This document shows positions 55,788 through 63,961 of a stretch of 64,000 nt of DNA, in pieces. Position 1 is the stretch's first letter; every line of letters starts with the position of its first letter. The position numbers and the translations under genes were made by a program. The DNA is taken from contig NZ_CP108036.1 in NCBI RefSeq assembly GCF_036170895.1, forward strand, positions 8,405,501 to 8,469,500, given 5' to 3'. Under the pieces are notes generated by a model. That model ran no database searches and was not told the DNA's origin. It worked only from the letters and a program-made list of their open reading frames with translations. This stretch comes from Streptomyces erythrochromogenes. GTDB lineage: Bacteria; Actinomycetota; Actinomycetes; Streptomycetales; Streptomycetaceae.

Positions 55788-58330
55788 GCAACGCGCCGGT
55801 CGACGCCGCCAATGTGCCCGTATTTACGGGTCAGCTGTCGGTGTTGGACGAGAAGGTGAAGGCGTTGTCGGCGGACGGGGGCGCATTGGCGAACGCCGGC
55901 TCGTCGGTCCATACGACGTTCGGCGGGATGTCGGCGTACTACCAGGCTCCCGAGGCCGAGCAGCTGTTCGCGGTGACAAAGCCGGTCGTGGACATCACGC
56001 TGTCGTTCAGCAGCGACATGTGCACCATTGCGGGGGCCCTGGGCGCCTACGCGCAGGAGATCCGGCCTCTGGTGAAGAAGCTGGAGGAACTGAAGGCGGA
56101 GGCGGCGTCGTTCCAGTCGAAGGTCTCCCGCGACGAGGACTGGATAGAGGACGAGGATCTCATCGACGAGAACCTCGCCCGCCGGAACGAGATCGCAGAG
56201 GTGTGGGCGCAGTTCCAGACGGCGGAGCGGCATGCGCACGACAAGATCGTGGCATTGGTGTGCGGCGCGCCGCTGAAGGTGAACGACGGCTCCAACGGTG
56301 AGGGCATGTACGGCTACGACGCCGAGGCTCTCAAACAGTCGAAGTCCTTGCCGTGGGGTGACGCGGTGGAGGAGTCCGTTCCGGCGTGGCAGGTGTGGGA
56401 GCACCTCTACGACTTCGGCAAGGGCGTCTTCGTGGACGGCGTGTGGGGCACGATCAAGGGCCTGGGGACGCTGGTCGGGTTCGACGGCTGGGATGCGGCG
56501 GGCCAGGCGTGGACGGGGCTGGGGAAGCTCGCGACGGGGGTGGTCATCACCGCGACGCCGGCGGCGGCCGTGTTCTGGCTCGCAGACGACAAGGACCTGC
56601 CGCCGTGGATCCGTGATTCACGGACGGCGATGAAGGAAACCGGCAAGGCGCTCCTGGCGTGGGACCAGTGGGGTTCCAACCCTTCCCGCGCGGCGGGAGC
56701 GGTCACGTTCAACGTGGTGACGACGGTGTTCACCGGCGGCACCGGTGGCGCAGCAGCGGGTGCGGGTAAGGCGGGCCTTGCGGCGAAGACGCTGTCGCTG
56801 GCGGGCAAGGCAGGTCGAGCGATCGATCCGATGACGTACGTGTTCAAGGGCGCCGGAGCCGGTGTCTCGAAGATCGGTGACGTGATGGCCGGTCTGAAAG
56901 ACATGGGGAAGGTCGAAGTCCCCAAGATCGACGAAGGGGCGTTCAGCCTGCCCGACGGCGCCGTGGAACTGCCTGACGGAACGATTCAGCTTCCCAAGGG
57001 CACCCCGACACCCGAGGGGGCCATGAAGGTCTCCGACGACATCATCAAGCTCCCCGAGGGCACTGCCTCCCTGCCCCCGGGCACGGTCAAGTGGCCCTTC
57101 GATGGCCCCGCGAAGTACGCCGACGAGGCGGGCAACCTCTACAAGGAAGACGGCAGCCTCTACCAGAAGGCCGGCGAAGCCACGCCCGAGCTGTCCCCGA
57201 AGATCGACACCGGCGCGAAGACCCCCAGGACGGAGGTCCCGGTCCGCCGGGAGACCCCGGTCCTGGCGGGAGTCGGCGGCCGCAGCGACGACGTCGTCCG
57301 CGTCGGCAGCGACATCTCCGACCCGGTCCGCACGGTGGACAACGGCGCCCACGGCCTCGACAACACCCCCACGGGCCGCGCGGGCGACCACACCCCGGGC
57401 GGCCACAACCCGGACGGCATGCCGCGCAACAGCGCGGACAACCACTCCCCGGGTACGGGAGGCCACCCGGAGCCCCCGTCCACGGCGGGCCACGCGGACG
57501 GCCCGGGCGGCGGCCACGGCGACGGCAACCACGAGCCCCCGCCCACAGGCGGTGGCCATGGTGACACCCTTTCGGGCGGCGGCCACGGCGACGGTCCGGG
57601 CACCGGTGGGCTCGCTGGTCCTGATGGACCGAACGGTCCTGCCGCTTGGGAGCGGCCCGAGAACGGAACCGGCCCGCTCCAGCGGGGCAGCGAACTGGAA
57701 CAGCAGGTTCGGGACCAGATACGCGCCGTCAAGGTCAAGCATCCGGACATCGAACCGGTCCTGAAGACCTTGTCGGAGTCCCCCTTCGGCAAGGAGATGG
57801 CCGACACCATCGCCTCGGGCCGCTTCACGGACGCCGATGGCTTCAAGACCGTGGTGTCCAACCTCGTCCGGCCTTCCGAGATCCCGGGCAGCCTCGAGGC
57901 GATGCGTCTGGGTAACCGACTGCATGACAGTGGTGTCACCGATGTCTCCTTCGAGGTCAAGCAGGGCGGGAACGAGATCAGGCCCGGTGTCTTCACAGGC
58001 GAAAAGACCGATCTCGATGTGATGGCCAGGGACGCGGACGGCCGGGTTCACGGCTGGCAGTTCAAGGACATGACAGGACCGGAGTCGTCGCCCATCGCGG
58101 GGAAGTCGGTCCAGCGCATCTTCAAGAGCATCCATCAGCTCCTGGACTCGAACGCGGACGTGCAGACCTTCGTGATCGACTCCAAGATTCCGAGGGGCGA
58201 GATGGAGACGCAACTCGCCCGTCTTCAGGAGAAGTACGACACCAAGGGTGTGCAGTTCGTCATTCGCACGCCGGACGGAGTCATATTCGTCCCCCGGGAC
58301 GGTAAGTTCATGCCGGAGGTGGCACCGTGA
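55784..58330 (+). CDS. Type VII-type polymorphic toxin with PD-(D/E)XK-like nuclease tail
   Basis: An 848-residue effector. The first 170 residues are helical and WXG-like (MSAYYQAPEAEQLFAVTKPV), followed by a hydrophobic and Gly-rich region (about 240-340). Leu/Pro repeats such as LPDGAVELPDGTIQLPKGT come next, then a His/Gly/Pro-rich linker (about 510-625). The C-terminal 210 residues form the toxin. DVSFEVKQ, GEKTDLDVM and GWQFKDM supply the E, D and QxK residues of a PD-(D/E)XK nuclease fold near residues 722, 744 and 759. The linker before the tip is typical of swapped toxin domains. The start GTG overlaps DUF6507, and the next gene overlaps its stop. Confidence 0.8.
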   Translation: MSNAPVDAANVPVFTGQLSVLDEKVKALSADGGALANAGSSVHTTFGGMSAYYQAPEAEQLFAVTKPVVDITLSFSSDMCTIAGALGAYAQEIRPLVKKLEELKAEAASFQSKVSRDEDWIEDEDLIDENLARRNEIAEVWAQFQTAERHAHDKIVALVCGAPLKVNDGSNGEGMYGYDAEALKQSKSLPWGDAVEESVPAWQVWEHLYDFGKGVFVDGVWGTIKGLGTLVGFDGWDAAGQAWTGLGKLATGVVITATPAAAVFWLADDKDLPPWIRDSRTAMKETGKALLAWDQWGSNPSRAAGAVTFNVVTTVFTGGTGGAAAGAGKAGLAAKTLSLAGKAGRAIDPMTYVFKGAGAGVSKIGDVMAGLKDMGKVEVPKIDEGAFSLPDGAVELPDGTIQLPKGTPTPEGAMKVSDDIIKLPEGTASLPPGTVKWPFDGPAKYADEAGNLYKEDGSLYQKAGEATPELSPKIDTGAKTPRTEVPVRRETPVLAGVGGRSDDVVRVGSDISDPVRTVDNGAHGLDNTPTGRAGDHTPGGHNPDGMPRNSADNHSPGTGGHPEPPSTAGHADGPGGGHGDGNHEPPPTGGGHGDTLSGGGHGDGPGTGGLAGPDGPNGPAAWERPENGTGPLQRGSELEQQVRDQIRAVKVKHPDIEPVLKTLSESPFGKEMADTIASGRFTDADGFKTVVSNLVRPSEIPGSLEAMRLGNRLHDSGVTDVSFEVKQGGNEIRPGVFTGEKTDLDVMARDADGRVHGWQFKDMTGPESSPIAGKSVQRIFKSIHQLLDSNADVQTFVIDSKIPRGEMETQLARLQEKYDTKGVQFVIRTPDGVIFVPRDGKFMPEVAP

Positions 58331-59295
58331 TCGCCAGTACGCCGGTCGCCCGATGGACGTGGGGCGACTTCATCGAGGATGTGGACCCGCTGGTCCGGTG
58401 CCTCGGAGACCTGATGGCGGCTCGGTCCGTGCTGGCCTCGTACGGGCTCGCGCTCGGCGAGCCGACCTTCCGTCTCTCCATCTCCGAGGCCGGCACACCG
58501 GCTGGCACGCTGTTCCAGAGCGAACTCACCGCTGCCGGATCCGCTGAGGAACTGGCTGGCGCGATCAGGTCTGCCATGCGCCCCGGTCGCATCGGATCGG
58601 TGGATGCCCGGTGCACCGTGGCCGGCTCGCTGTCCACCGGTGCGCAGGAGATCCGGACGGAAGGCATCTTCGACCTGACCGTCTTCGTGGACCCCAGCTT
58701 CGCCACAGTGGATCTGGTCACATACTCCGATGCCTGGATGCAGTACGACCTCCGAGGCCGTGCCCAGTCCGCCGTCTACGAGGCGAACGCGCCTCGCTTG
58801 GCGTCCGTGCTCGCGGAGCTCACCGAAGTGCTGGGATCCGACCTGGACCCCGAGGACCCCACCTACTTCGGCACGCCGACGGAGACGGGCGTCGTTCCCC
58901 ACGTCGACCAGGACGGAACTCCGTCCGACTCCTGGTCCCGGTACGAGATCCCCCGGCGGTACGACGTCTTCACCCACGCCCCCGGCTTCGGGCACATTGG
59001 ATACCGACGCTCGGTGCCGGGCGAGGTCCGGTACGTGCCGGTGACCGACGACCGCGGGGTGCTCGGATATCTCTGGGCCTCTGAGACCGAGCCCGCGGCG
59101 AGCTTCGAGCCCCTCGATCTCGACGACGACGAGAGGTACCGGACGGCGCTCACGTGGCTGGACCGCCTGCGCTCTGCCTCCGATCGGGGGCTGTCACCGT
59201 GCCAGGCCCTCACGGAGCTGACGGGACGAGCGCTGGGCGACACCGAGGGGCCCGTGGGCCTGGCGGAGCTGCGTGCACGGGCGGAAGACGTCTGA
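58327..59295 (+). CDS. Candidate immunity protein for the nuclease toxin
   Basis: A 322-residue soluble protein, its GTG overlapping the toxin stop by 4 bases (GTGA at 58327-58330). It reads VARWTWGDFIEDVDPLVRCLG, EIRTEGIFDLTVFVDPSFATVDLVTYSDAW and YDVFTHAPGFGHIGYRRSVPGE, with acidic patches (FEPLDLDDDERY) that could mimic nucleic acid. No family is recognised. The direct overlap after the toxin is the hallmark of an immunity gene. It is large for an immunity protein and may comprise two domains. Confidence 0.7.
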   Translation: MIASTPVARWTWGDFIEDVDPLVRCLGDLMAARSVLASYGLALGEPTFRLSISEAGTPAGTLFQSELTAAGSAEELAGAIRSAMRPGRIGSVDARCTVAGSLSTGAQEIRTEGIFDLTVFVDPSFATVDLVTYSDAWMQYDLRGRAQSAVYEANAPRLASVLAELTEVLGSDLDPEDPTYFGTPTETGVVPHVDQDGTPSDSWSRYEIPRRYDVFTHAPGFGHIGYRRSVPGEVRYVPVTDDRGVLGYLWASETEPAASFEPLDLDDDERYRTALTWLDRLRSASDRGLSPCQALTELTGRALGDTEGPVGLAELRARAEDV

Positions 59296-59479
59296 CCGTT
59301 TCCGCCCCCCACACCGCTGTGGACCATCAAAGCGGTGCGTCTGTCCCCGCGGCCAAGGACGTCGCGGCCGGGGAGGACCGTTCCCGTGTCGTGGTCTTCC
59401 TCGCCCGCCGCGGCGGACACGGGTTGTTCGTGGGTACGGACAGGCCGGCAGGGGTGTCGGTGTCCCGAGTCCGAGGCGG

Positions 59480-59749
59480 GTGCGTTCCTCGCGGGCGAGG
59501 GCTGCTCGGTGTCCGCGGCGAACACGACCGCGGCCGAAGCCGAGACCGCGTTGCGTGCGCTGCGGGGGTGGGCGGCCCGGACGGCCGTCCCCGACGACAA
59601 GGCCTCGCTGCACGAGATTTCGACGGGCTGGAGGAGATGCAGGTGGCCCTCCGCCACGCCTGCCGGCTGCCGGACCCCGCCGACGAGGCCTTTAAGGAGG
59701 CCCGCATCGCTCTGGGGGTGCCCCTGCAGCCGGTCTCCTACGCGCAGTG
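59480..59749 (+). pseudogene. Frameshifted hypothetical gene remnant
   Basis: One frame reads GAFLAGEGCSVSAANTTAAEAE, TALRALRGWAARTAVPDDKASLHEIS. Near 59625 the sense moves to the other frame with LEEMQVALRHACRLPDPADE, AFKEARIALGVPLQPVSYAQ and a stop at 59749. Both parts look like one helical protein of unknown family, broken by a frameshift, with its start also unclear. Confidence 0.45.
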
Positions 59750-59807
59750 ATCCAGAGGAGCAGGACCCGCTCGCGCGGCCGGCGCTCCCCGGCGCCGGTC
59801 GGAGGCC

Positions 59808-59832
59808 GTGGGTTCGAATCCCACCACGTTGC
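59808..59832 (+). tRNA. tRNA 3' fragment (T-arm), possible attachment site
   Basis: GTGGG-TTCGAAT-CCCAC (59808-59824) is a perfect tRNA T-arm, followed by an acceptor-like CACGTTGC. The antisense translations (WDSNPRP, GGIRTHG) are those usually produced by tRNA genes. No matching 5' acceptor stem or D-arm is found within 90 bases upstream, so only the 3' part is present. Such partial tRNAs are left by integrated elements. Confidence 0.45.
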
Positions 59833-59869
59833 CCTTGGCCGGAGCGCGGTGACTTCACCGTGCTCCGGC

Positions 59870-60153
59870 ACAGCGGGGTGAGCGGTTCGAGTGCTAGGAG
59901 GATCTGTCGCACTTCCTGGCGCCACTGGTTGGCGTCAGCGCTGTCCACCCAGCCGGTTGTCAGTTCTGATCCGTCCTGGAGAACCCGGTCCAGTGCGAGT
60001 TTCGCCGACGCGCGAAGGGAGGCTGGCAGTTTGGGCAGCGGTTCTGGGGCCGTCATCGGGGTCGATCACGATGGGGCTGTCTGGGAGGGTGCTGGCGACG
60101 AGGGCGTCGGCGGCGAGGTCGCTGTCGAACGGGCCGGTTCCCCACGTTCCCAC
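59870..60153 (-). pseudogene. DUF4259 protein remnant with internal deletion and frameshift
   Basis: The GTG at 60153 begins GTWGTGPFDSDLAAD, the diagnostic start of DUF4259. The usual centre is mostly missing (it jumps to ALVASTLPDSP). Near 60055 the sense shifts frame to APEPLPKLPASLRASAKLAL, DRVLQDGSELTTGWVDSADA and NQWRQEVRQILLALEP, the family's C-terminus. Deletion plus frameshift make this non-functional. Confidence 0.7.
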
Positions 60154-60214
60154 GCATGGCTTCTGATACGGCTGTCTTGGACGAAGGCGTGGTTCCAGGA
60201 GCCACTGACATCGG

Positions 60215-60470
60215 TCACGGGGCGAGGAGGACCCGCTTGCGGAGCAGTGTGAAGCCGGCGCGTCCGAACATCTGGCGCTTGAGCATCTTGATCCAGTTGA
60301 CGTGCCCTTCGACAACGCCGGAGCTCCGGGGCAGGGTCAGGTCGGCGATGACGGCGTCGCGGTCTCGGTCGATGCCGGCCGCGAGAGTGTGGGGGCTGGG
60401 AAGATCGTCCCGGTGGACGGCTTCGAGCCACTGCGGGAGTCGTTCCCCCTGCCGCTCGGTGAGCACCCGC
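60215..60470 (-). pseudogene. ISL3-family transposase C-terminal fragment
   Basis: The minus frame reads RQGERLPQWLEAVHRDDLPS, AAGIDRDRDAVIADLTLPRSSG, VEGHVNWIKMLKRQMFGRAG and FTLLRKRVLLAP. This is the conserved end of ISL3 transposases, including the catalytic-Glu region (VEGHVN). Everything upstream is missing, and the break falls at the start of a duplicated gene segment at 60473. Confidence 0.75.
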
Positions 60471-60472
60471 CG

Positions 60473-60600
60473 ATGAGCGCGCAGCCCGACCACGCCCTCA
60501 TCACGCAGTACGCCTCCGCGCCCGGGGTGCCGGCCGAAATCTTCGCCCGGCTGCGCGCCGACCGGCGCGCGGATACCTGGGTGCCGGCCTTCCCGACCAG
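60473..60600 (+). pseudogene. Duplicated 5' end of the gene at the right edge of the window
   Basis: MSAQPDHALITQYASAPG, then EIFARLRADRRADTWVPAF, begins at the ATG 60473. The first 14 codons and the preceding CCCGCCG are almost identical to the sequence at 63951-64000. The copy is cut after about 43 codons. It is a broken duplicate; the other copy runs out of the window. Confidence 0.55.
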
Positions 60601-60669
60601 TGACTCCTCCTGCGAACGCTTCCCGCTGTCGGTGCCTCGCGATTGTTGCCAAGATCCCGCAGACATGTC

Positions 60670-60942
60670 TTAGAAGCCGTTGTCGTACCGATCTTGGTGA
60701 GCATGGGTTCGAATGCGGCGGCTCGGTCGGGCGATCTTCGGTCTGTCCGTGCATGAAGAAAGAGCCTCTGGTGCAGCTCGGGGTTGTCGAGACCTTGAGC
60801 ACACCAGGAGGCCCTACCGACGGCATCCCGGCACCTCCACCGCAGAGACGACACAACACCTCGTCTCTGCCGCCGAAACACCGACCCTATACCTGACCAG
60901 CGCAAACGCACCCGTCACTCTCGGAAGGACAGCGGCTTCTAA
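60670..60942. mobile_element. 273-bp element with 15-bp terminal inverted repeats
   Basis: TTAGAAGCCGTTGTC (60670-60684) faces GACAGCGGCTTCTAA (60928-60942), 14 of 15 bases matching as inverted repeats. The interior has no transposase frame, but it contains a segment (about 60750-60812) similar to the sequence before the IS5 transposase at 61802-61860 (GCATGAAGRAAGRGCCTC). It looks like a miniature non-autonomous or internally deleted IS. Confidence 0.6.
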
Positions 60943-60989
60943 CCGGCCCGCACGGGAATCGTGTCAGAAGTCTGGTCTAGGTTTGGCCT

Positions 60990-61736
60990 GTGAACCACAG
61001 CAGCTCCAAGGCCGGGGCGCCCCGCGAGCCTGACTTGCCGCCGTACCAGGTAGTCCTAGCGGAGACTGATTGGGGTTCGCTCCAGACGGCTTTCGGGAAC
61101 GGTGAGTGCCTTCCCAAAATCCTGGCACGGTTGCTGGAGCCTGATCCCAAGGTGCAGGTCACCGCTTTGTCGGAACTGAGTGAGCTGGTCGGCCACCAGA
61201 ACAGCATCTACGAAGCCACAGCCCCCGTCGCCATGTATGTCGCCGGCATCCTCACCCACCCGGCGGCCATGACCCTCCGGCCTTATCGCAACGTCCCCAT
61301 CCGCGCGACATGGTTGAACTGGTTGGTTTCCACGGCCTACGACGCCTCCGACGAGATTGTCGACCGCACCGAGCAGTACTTCCCTGGCTTCCTCACCCAC
61401 GACACCACGCTGGCGGCCTTCCGGGAGCTGCGCCCGATGCTGTATCGAGCCATCGAGCCCTTCCTGCAGGACAGTCACGAGGACGTGCGCGAAGCCGCCG
61501 GCCTCGCCGCGCTCATCCTCGCCGAACACCCCGCGCTCGCCCAGCACCGCGATCACCTCGCCGTGCACGCGCGCCGCATCCTAGACACCAGCAGCGACGA
61601 GCCTAACCGGCGCGTTGCCTGGAAGGCCCTCGAAGCATGGGGCCACGACGTCACCGACATTGAACCTTTCCAGGAGGAGCCCTGGGGCTGCGGGCCACAT
61701 AGCGATGGCCGCGGCGATCTCGAACCGCCCTTCTGA
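60990..61736 (+). CDS. HEAT-like helical repeat protein
   Basis: A 248-residue protein from the GTG at 60990. It consists of helical pairs (LPKILARLLEPDPKVQVTAL, SELSELVGHQNSIYEATAPVA, MLYRAIEPFLQDSHEDVREAAG, LAALILAEHPALAQHRDHL) resembling HEAT repeats of actinomycete scaffold or immunity proteins. The last 20 residues (EEPWGCGPHSDGRGDLEPPF) may have been altered by the neighbouring IS. It lies between two mobile elements, and its original partner gene is not visible. Confidence 0.65.
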   Translation: MNHSSSKAGAPREPDLPPYQVVLAETDWGSLQTAFGNGECLPKILARLLEPDPKVQVTALSELSELVGHQNSIYEATAPVAMYVAGILTHPAAMTLRPYRNVPIRATWLNWLVSTAYDASDEIVDRTEQYFPGFLTHDTTLAAFRELRPMLYRAIEPFLQDSHEDVREAAGLAALILAEHPALAQHRDHLAVHARRILDTSSDEPNRRVAWKALEAWGHDVTDIEPFQEEPWGCGPHSDGRGDLEPPF

Positions 61737-61833
61737 CTGACAGGCGCACGGCCCGCAGGTGCGAACGGGGCCCGGATCGGGTGAGTTCGCGGTTGGCAGA
61801 GCATGAAGGAAGGGCCTCCTGAACAGCTCGTGG

Positions 61834-62811
61834 TTGTCGAAGCCCGAGCGCCAGGAGGCCCTGTTGTCGCAGTTGTACGTGGTCGTTCCGGTGGAGTCCA
61901 GCCTGTTCACCCCGGGGTGTGACTGTCTTGCTCACAGGTTCGGGAACGCGGCCGACAAACCAGGCCGCCGGCCTCGCTACACGTCGGACATGACGGACGC
62001 GGAGTGGGCCGTGGTGCGGACGATGCTGCCGGTCCCGGCATGGATGGACGGCCGGGGAGGCAGGCCGGAGAGCTACTGCCACCGGCAGATGGTCGACGCG
62101 GTGCGGTATCTGGTCGACAACGGGATCAAGTGGCGGGCGATGCCGGCGGACCTCCCGCCCTGGGACCGGGTCTACGCGTTCTTTCGACGCTGGCGCGACA
62201 ACGCTCTGATCAGGGAGTTCCACGACCGGCTGAGGGAACGCGTCCGCGAGGCGGAGGGCCGGGACGCGGAGCCGACCGCGGGGATCGTGGACTCGCAGTC
62301 GGTGAAAGGGGACGCCGTGGTCGGCGCGGCCTCCCGCGGCTTCGACGGCGGCAAGTTGGTCAACGGACGCAAGCGGCACCTGGTCGTGGACTGCCTCAGC
62401 CTCGTCCTGGCGGTGCTGGTCACCCCAGCGTCGGTGACGGACCGCAACGCCGCCTGCGGGATGCTGCCCGCGCTGCGGGAATGCTTCCGCCGGCTCCGGC
62501 TGATCTGGGCGGACGGCGCCTACACCGGCGACGTCCTCACCGAAGCCGCCCACCGGCTCGGCCTGCGCCTGGACATCGTCCGACGCAGTGACGACAGCCG
62601 CGGGTTCACCGTCCTGCCCCGCAGATGGGTCGTCGAGCGGACCTTCGCCTGGCTGATGCGCAGCCGGCGGCTCGCCCGCGACTACGAACGGCGCTCCGAC
62701 ACCAGCGAGGCGTTCGTCCTGTGGTCGATGACCATGGTCATGAGCCGCCGCCTCGCCCGCCACGCCACCCGCCGCCAGCAGCAACGGCGGAATCTCGCTG
62801 CGGCAGCGTGA
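61834..62811 (+). CDS. IS5-family DDE transposase (second type)
   Basis: A 325-residue frame. MTDAEWAVVRTMLPVPAW and GGRPESYCHRQMVDAVRYLVDNGIKWRAMPADLPPW are the DNA-binding part. The triad is seen in GIVDSQSVKGDAV, IWADGAYTGDV and RWVVERTFAWLMRSRRLARDY. The family start is often near MTDAEW (61990), so the first 52 codons may not be translated. The frame is intact. Terminal inverted repeats could not be fixed; the left end probably lies near 61740-61810 and the right end near 62815. Confidence 0.85.
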   Translation: MSKPERQEALLSQLYVVVPVESSLFTPGCDCLAHRFGNAADKPGRRPRYTSDMTDAEWAVVRTMLPVPAWMDGRGGRPESYCHRQMVDAVRYLVDNGIKWRAMPADLPPWDRVYAFFRRWRDNALIREFHDRLRERVREAEGRDAEPTAGIVDSQSVKGDAVVGAASRGFDGGKLVNGRKRHLVVDCLSLVLAVLVTPASVTDRNAACGMLPALRECFRRLRLIWADGAYTGDVLTEAAHRLGLRLDIVRRSDDSRGFTVLPRRWVVERTFAWLMRSRRLARDYERRSDTSEAFVLWSMTMVMSRRLARHATRRQQQRRNLAAAA

Positions 62812-62812
62812 A

Positions 62813-63332
62813 CATACCCGGCCGGCTCTCCGCCAGCCAGCCCCGCTCGACCAGCCGCTTGAGCCTGCCCCGCGCACCCTCCACCCGGGCCGGAACCGAA
62901 ACGTCCTAGCCCAGGCCCACCGCCACTTGCCGCGCCGACAATCCGTCACCGCCCGCCTTTTCGAGCACGGCCATGATCCGTCGGTAGTCCGGGCCGAGAA
63001 TGTCAACCTCGACCCCGTCCTTCCTGCGGGCCACCACCCGCCGAGCCCTGGCCGTCGACGGGGCCGCCGCGTCGTCCACCACCGGCTCACGAACAGGCTC
63101 AGGCTCGGACGGCCCTGAAGCCTCGGCGGGCTCGGCCTCCCAGTTGGGTCAGCGTCTCGAGATACTCCTCCAGGCCGATCACCCGGCGGATCAGCACCTC
63201 TTCCGCGTCGGCGAGAGCCGCCCGCACCCGCTCCAATTCGGCACGCAGTTCTTCCACTCGCGCCAGCGCGGCCCTCTCACGGCTCTCCATCACAGCCCGC
63301 ATCGACGGCATCCGCCACCTCACGTCATCCAC
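62813..63332 (-). pseudogene. Broken HTH/coiled-coil protein beside the IS
   Basis: From 63332 a coiled coil is encoded (SMRAVMESRERAALARVEELR, VRAALADAEEVLIRRVIGLEEYLETLTQLG). The sense then shifts frame near 63150 to EAEPAEASGPSEPEPV, RVVARRKDGVEVDILGPDYRRI and MAVLEKAGGDGLSARQVAVGLG. A TAG stop follows, and after it DVSVPARVEGARGRLKRLVERGWLAESRPG, a winged-helix end. One frameshift, one stop and a lost 3' end at the IS leave no functional product. Confidence 0.65.
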
Positions 63333-63460
63333 GACGAATCAGACGGCCCCAGCCTGCCTTGACATCGCGCACATCACACCTGACCTGCGGAAACACACAC
63401 ATCAGCTCCGGAAAAAGCAACGGCTTCTGAGAAACACCGGATGCCGGTTCGCTGATCAGG

Positions 63461-63652
63461 ATGGGGGTGCTGTCGATACCCGGCAAGGAGGCCATCTGCA
63501 CGGGGTTGCTCATGCCGGTGAAGGCGAGGCCGATCGGGTTCGGGCCGTCGGTGGCCGCCTTGAGCAGACAACGGCGTGCAGCGGACCGCATCGACCGCAT
63601 GCCGCTGCCCGAGCACGCCCAGGCCGTCGCCCGCACCCTGCGCACCCCGTAG
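63461..63652 (+). CDS. Short uncertain ORF
   Basis: A 63-residue frame (MGVLSIPGKEAICTGLLMPV to EHAQAVARTLRTP) whose stop lies 15 bases before the next gene. The end RMPLPEHAQAVARTLRTP looks like a real C-terminus, so it may be the tail of a truncated gene. There is no ribosome site at the ATG and no family. Confidence 0.3.
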   Translation: MGVLSIPGKEAICTGLLMPVKARPIGFGPSVAALSRQRRAADRIDRMPLPEHAQAVARTLRTP

Positions 63653-63667
63653 GAGGGGGATCCGGTC

Positions 63668-63961
63668 ATGTCCGCATCCACGGCCACCCGGCGCGCGTAC
63701 GGTGAGGTGACGACCCCGCCGCCGGGAGGACCAGCCATGAGCGCGCAGCCCGCCCCCGCACCTCCTTATGCAGGCATTGCGGCCTACCGTCACCCAAACC
63801 TTGCCGGGGTCCTCCTCTGCGCCGAGCACGGCCGGGACTGGGACGGAACGATTCCTATGACCTCCTCCGAGGTGCCCTTCGGCGGATTCTGCAGCTGGGC
63901 AACGGACGACGACATGACCGTATGCGGTCGTGCCCTCCACAAGGAGAAGTCCCGCCGATGA
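63668..63961 (+). CDS. Small hypothetical protein with Cys pair
   Basis: A 97-residue protein if begun at ATG 63668 (AGGAGGGGG 7 bases upstream), or 74 residues from ATG 63737 (GGGAGGA upstream, MSAQPAPAPPY). The part from the second start is better ordered: YRHPNLAGVLLCAEHGRDWDG, FGGFCSWATDDDMTVCGRAL, with three Cys and a His that could bind zinc. Its stop overlaps the next start (ATGA at 63958-63961), so the two genes are coupled. Family not recognised. Confidence 0.6.
   Translation: MSASTATRRAYGEVTTPPPGGPAMSAQPAPAPPYAGIAAYRHPNLAGVLLCAEHGRDWDGTIPMTSSEVPFGGFCSWATDDDMTVCGRALHKEKSRR

Noticed and set aside
58863..60056. Long minus frame across the immunity gene and tRNA fragment
   Set aside because: Antisense shadow containing typical tRNA-derived words; only its start overlaps the DUF4259 remnant.
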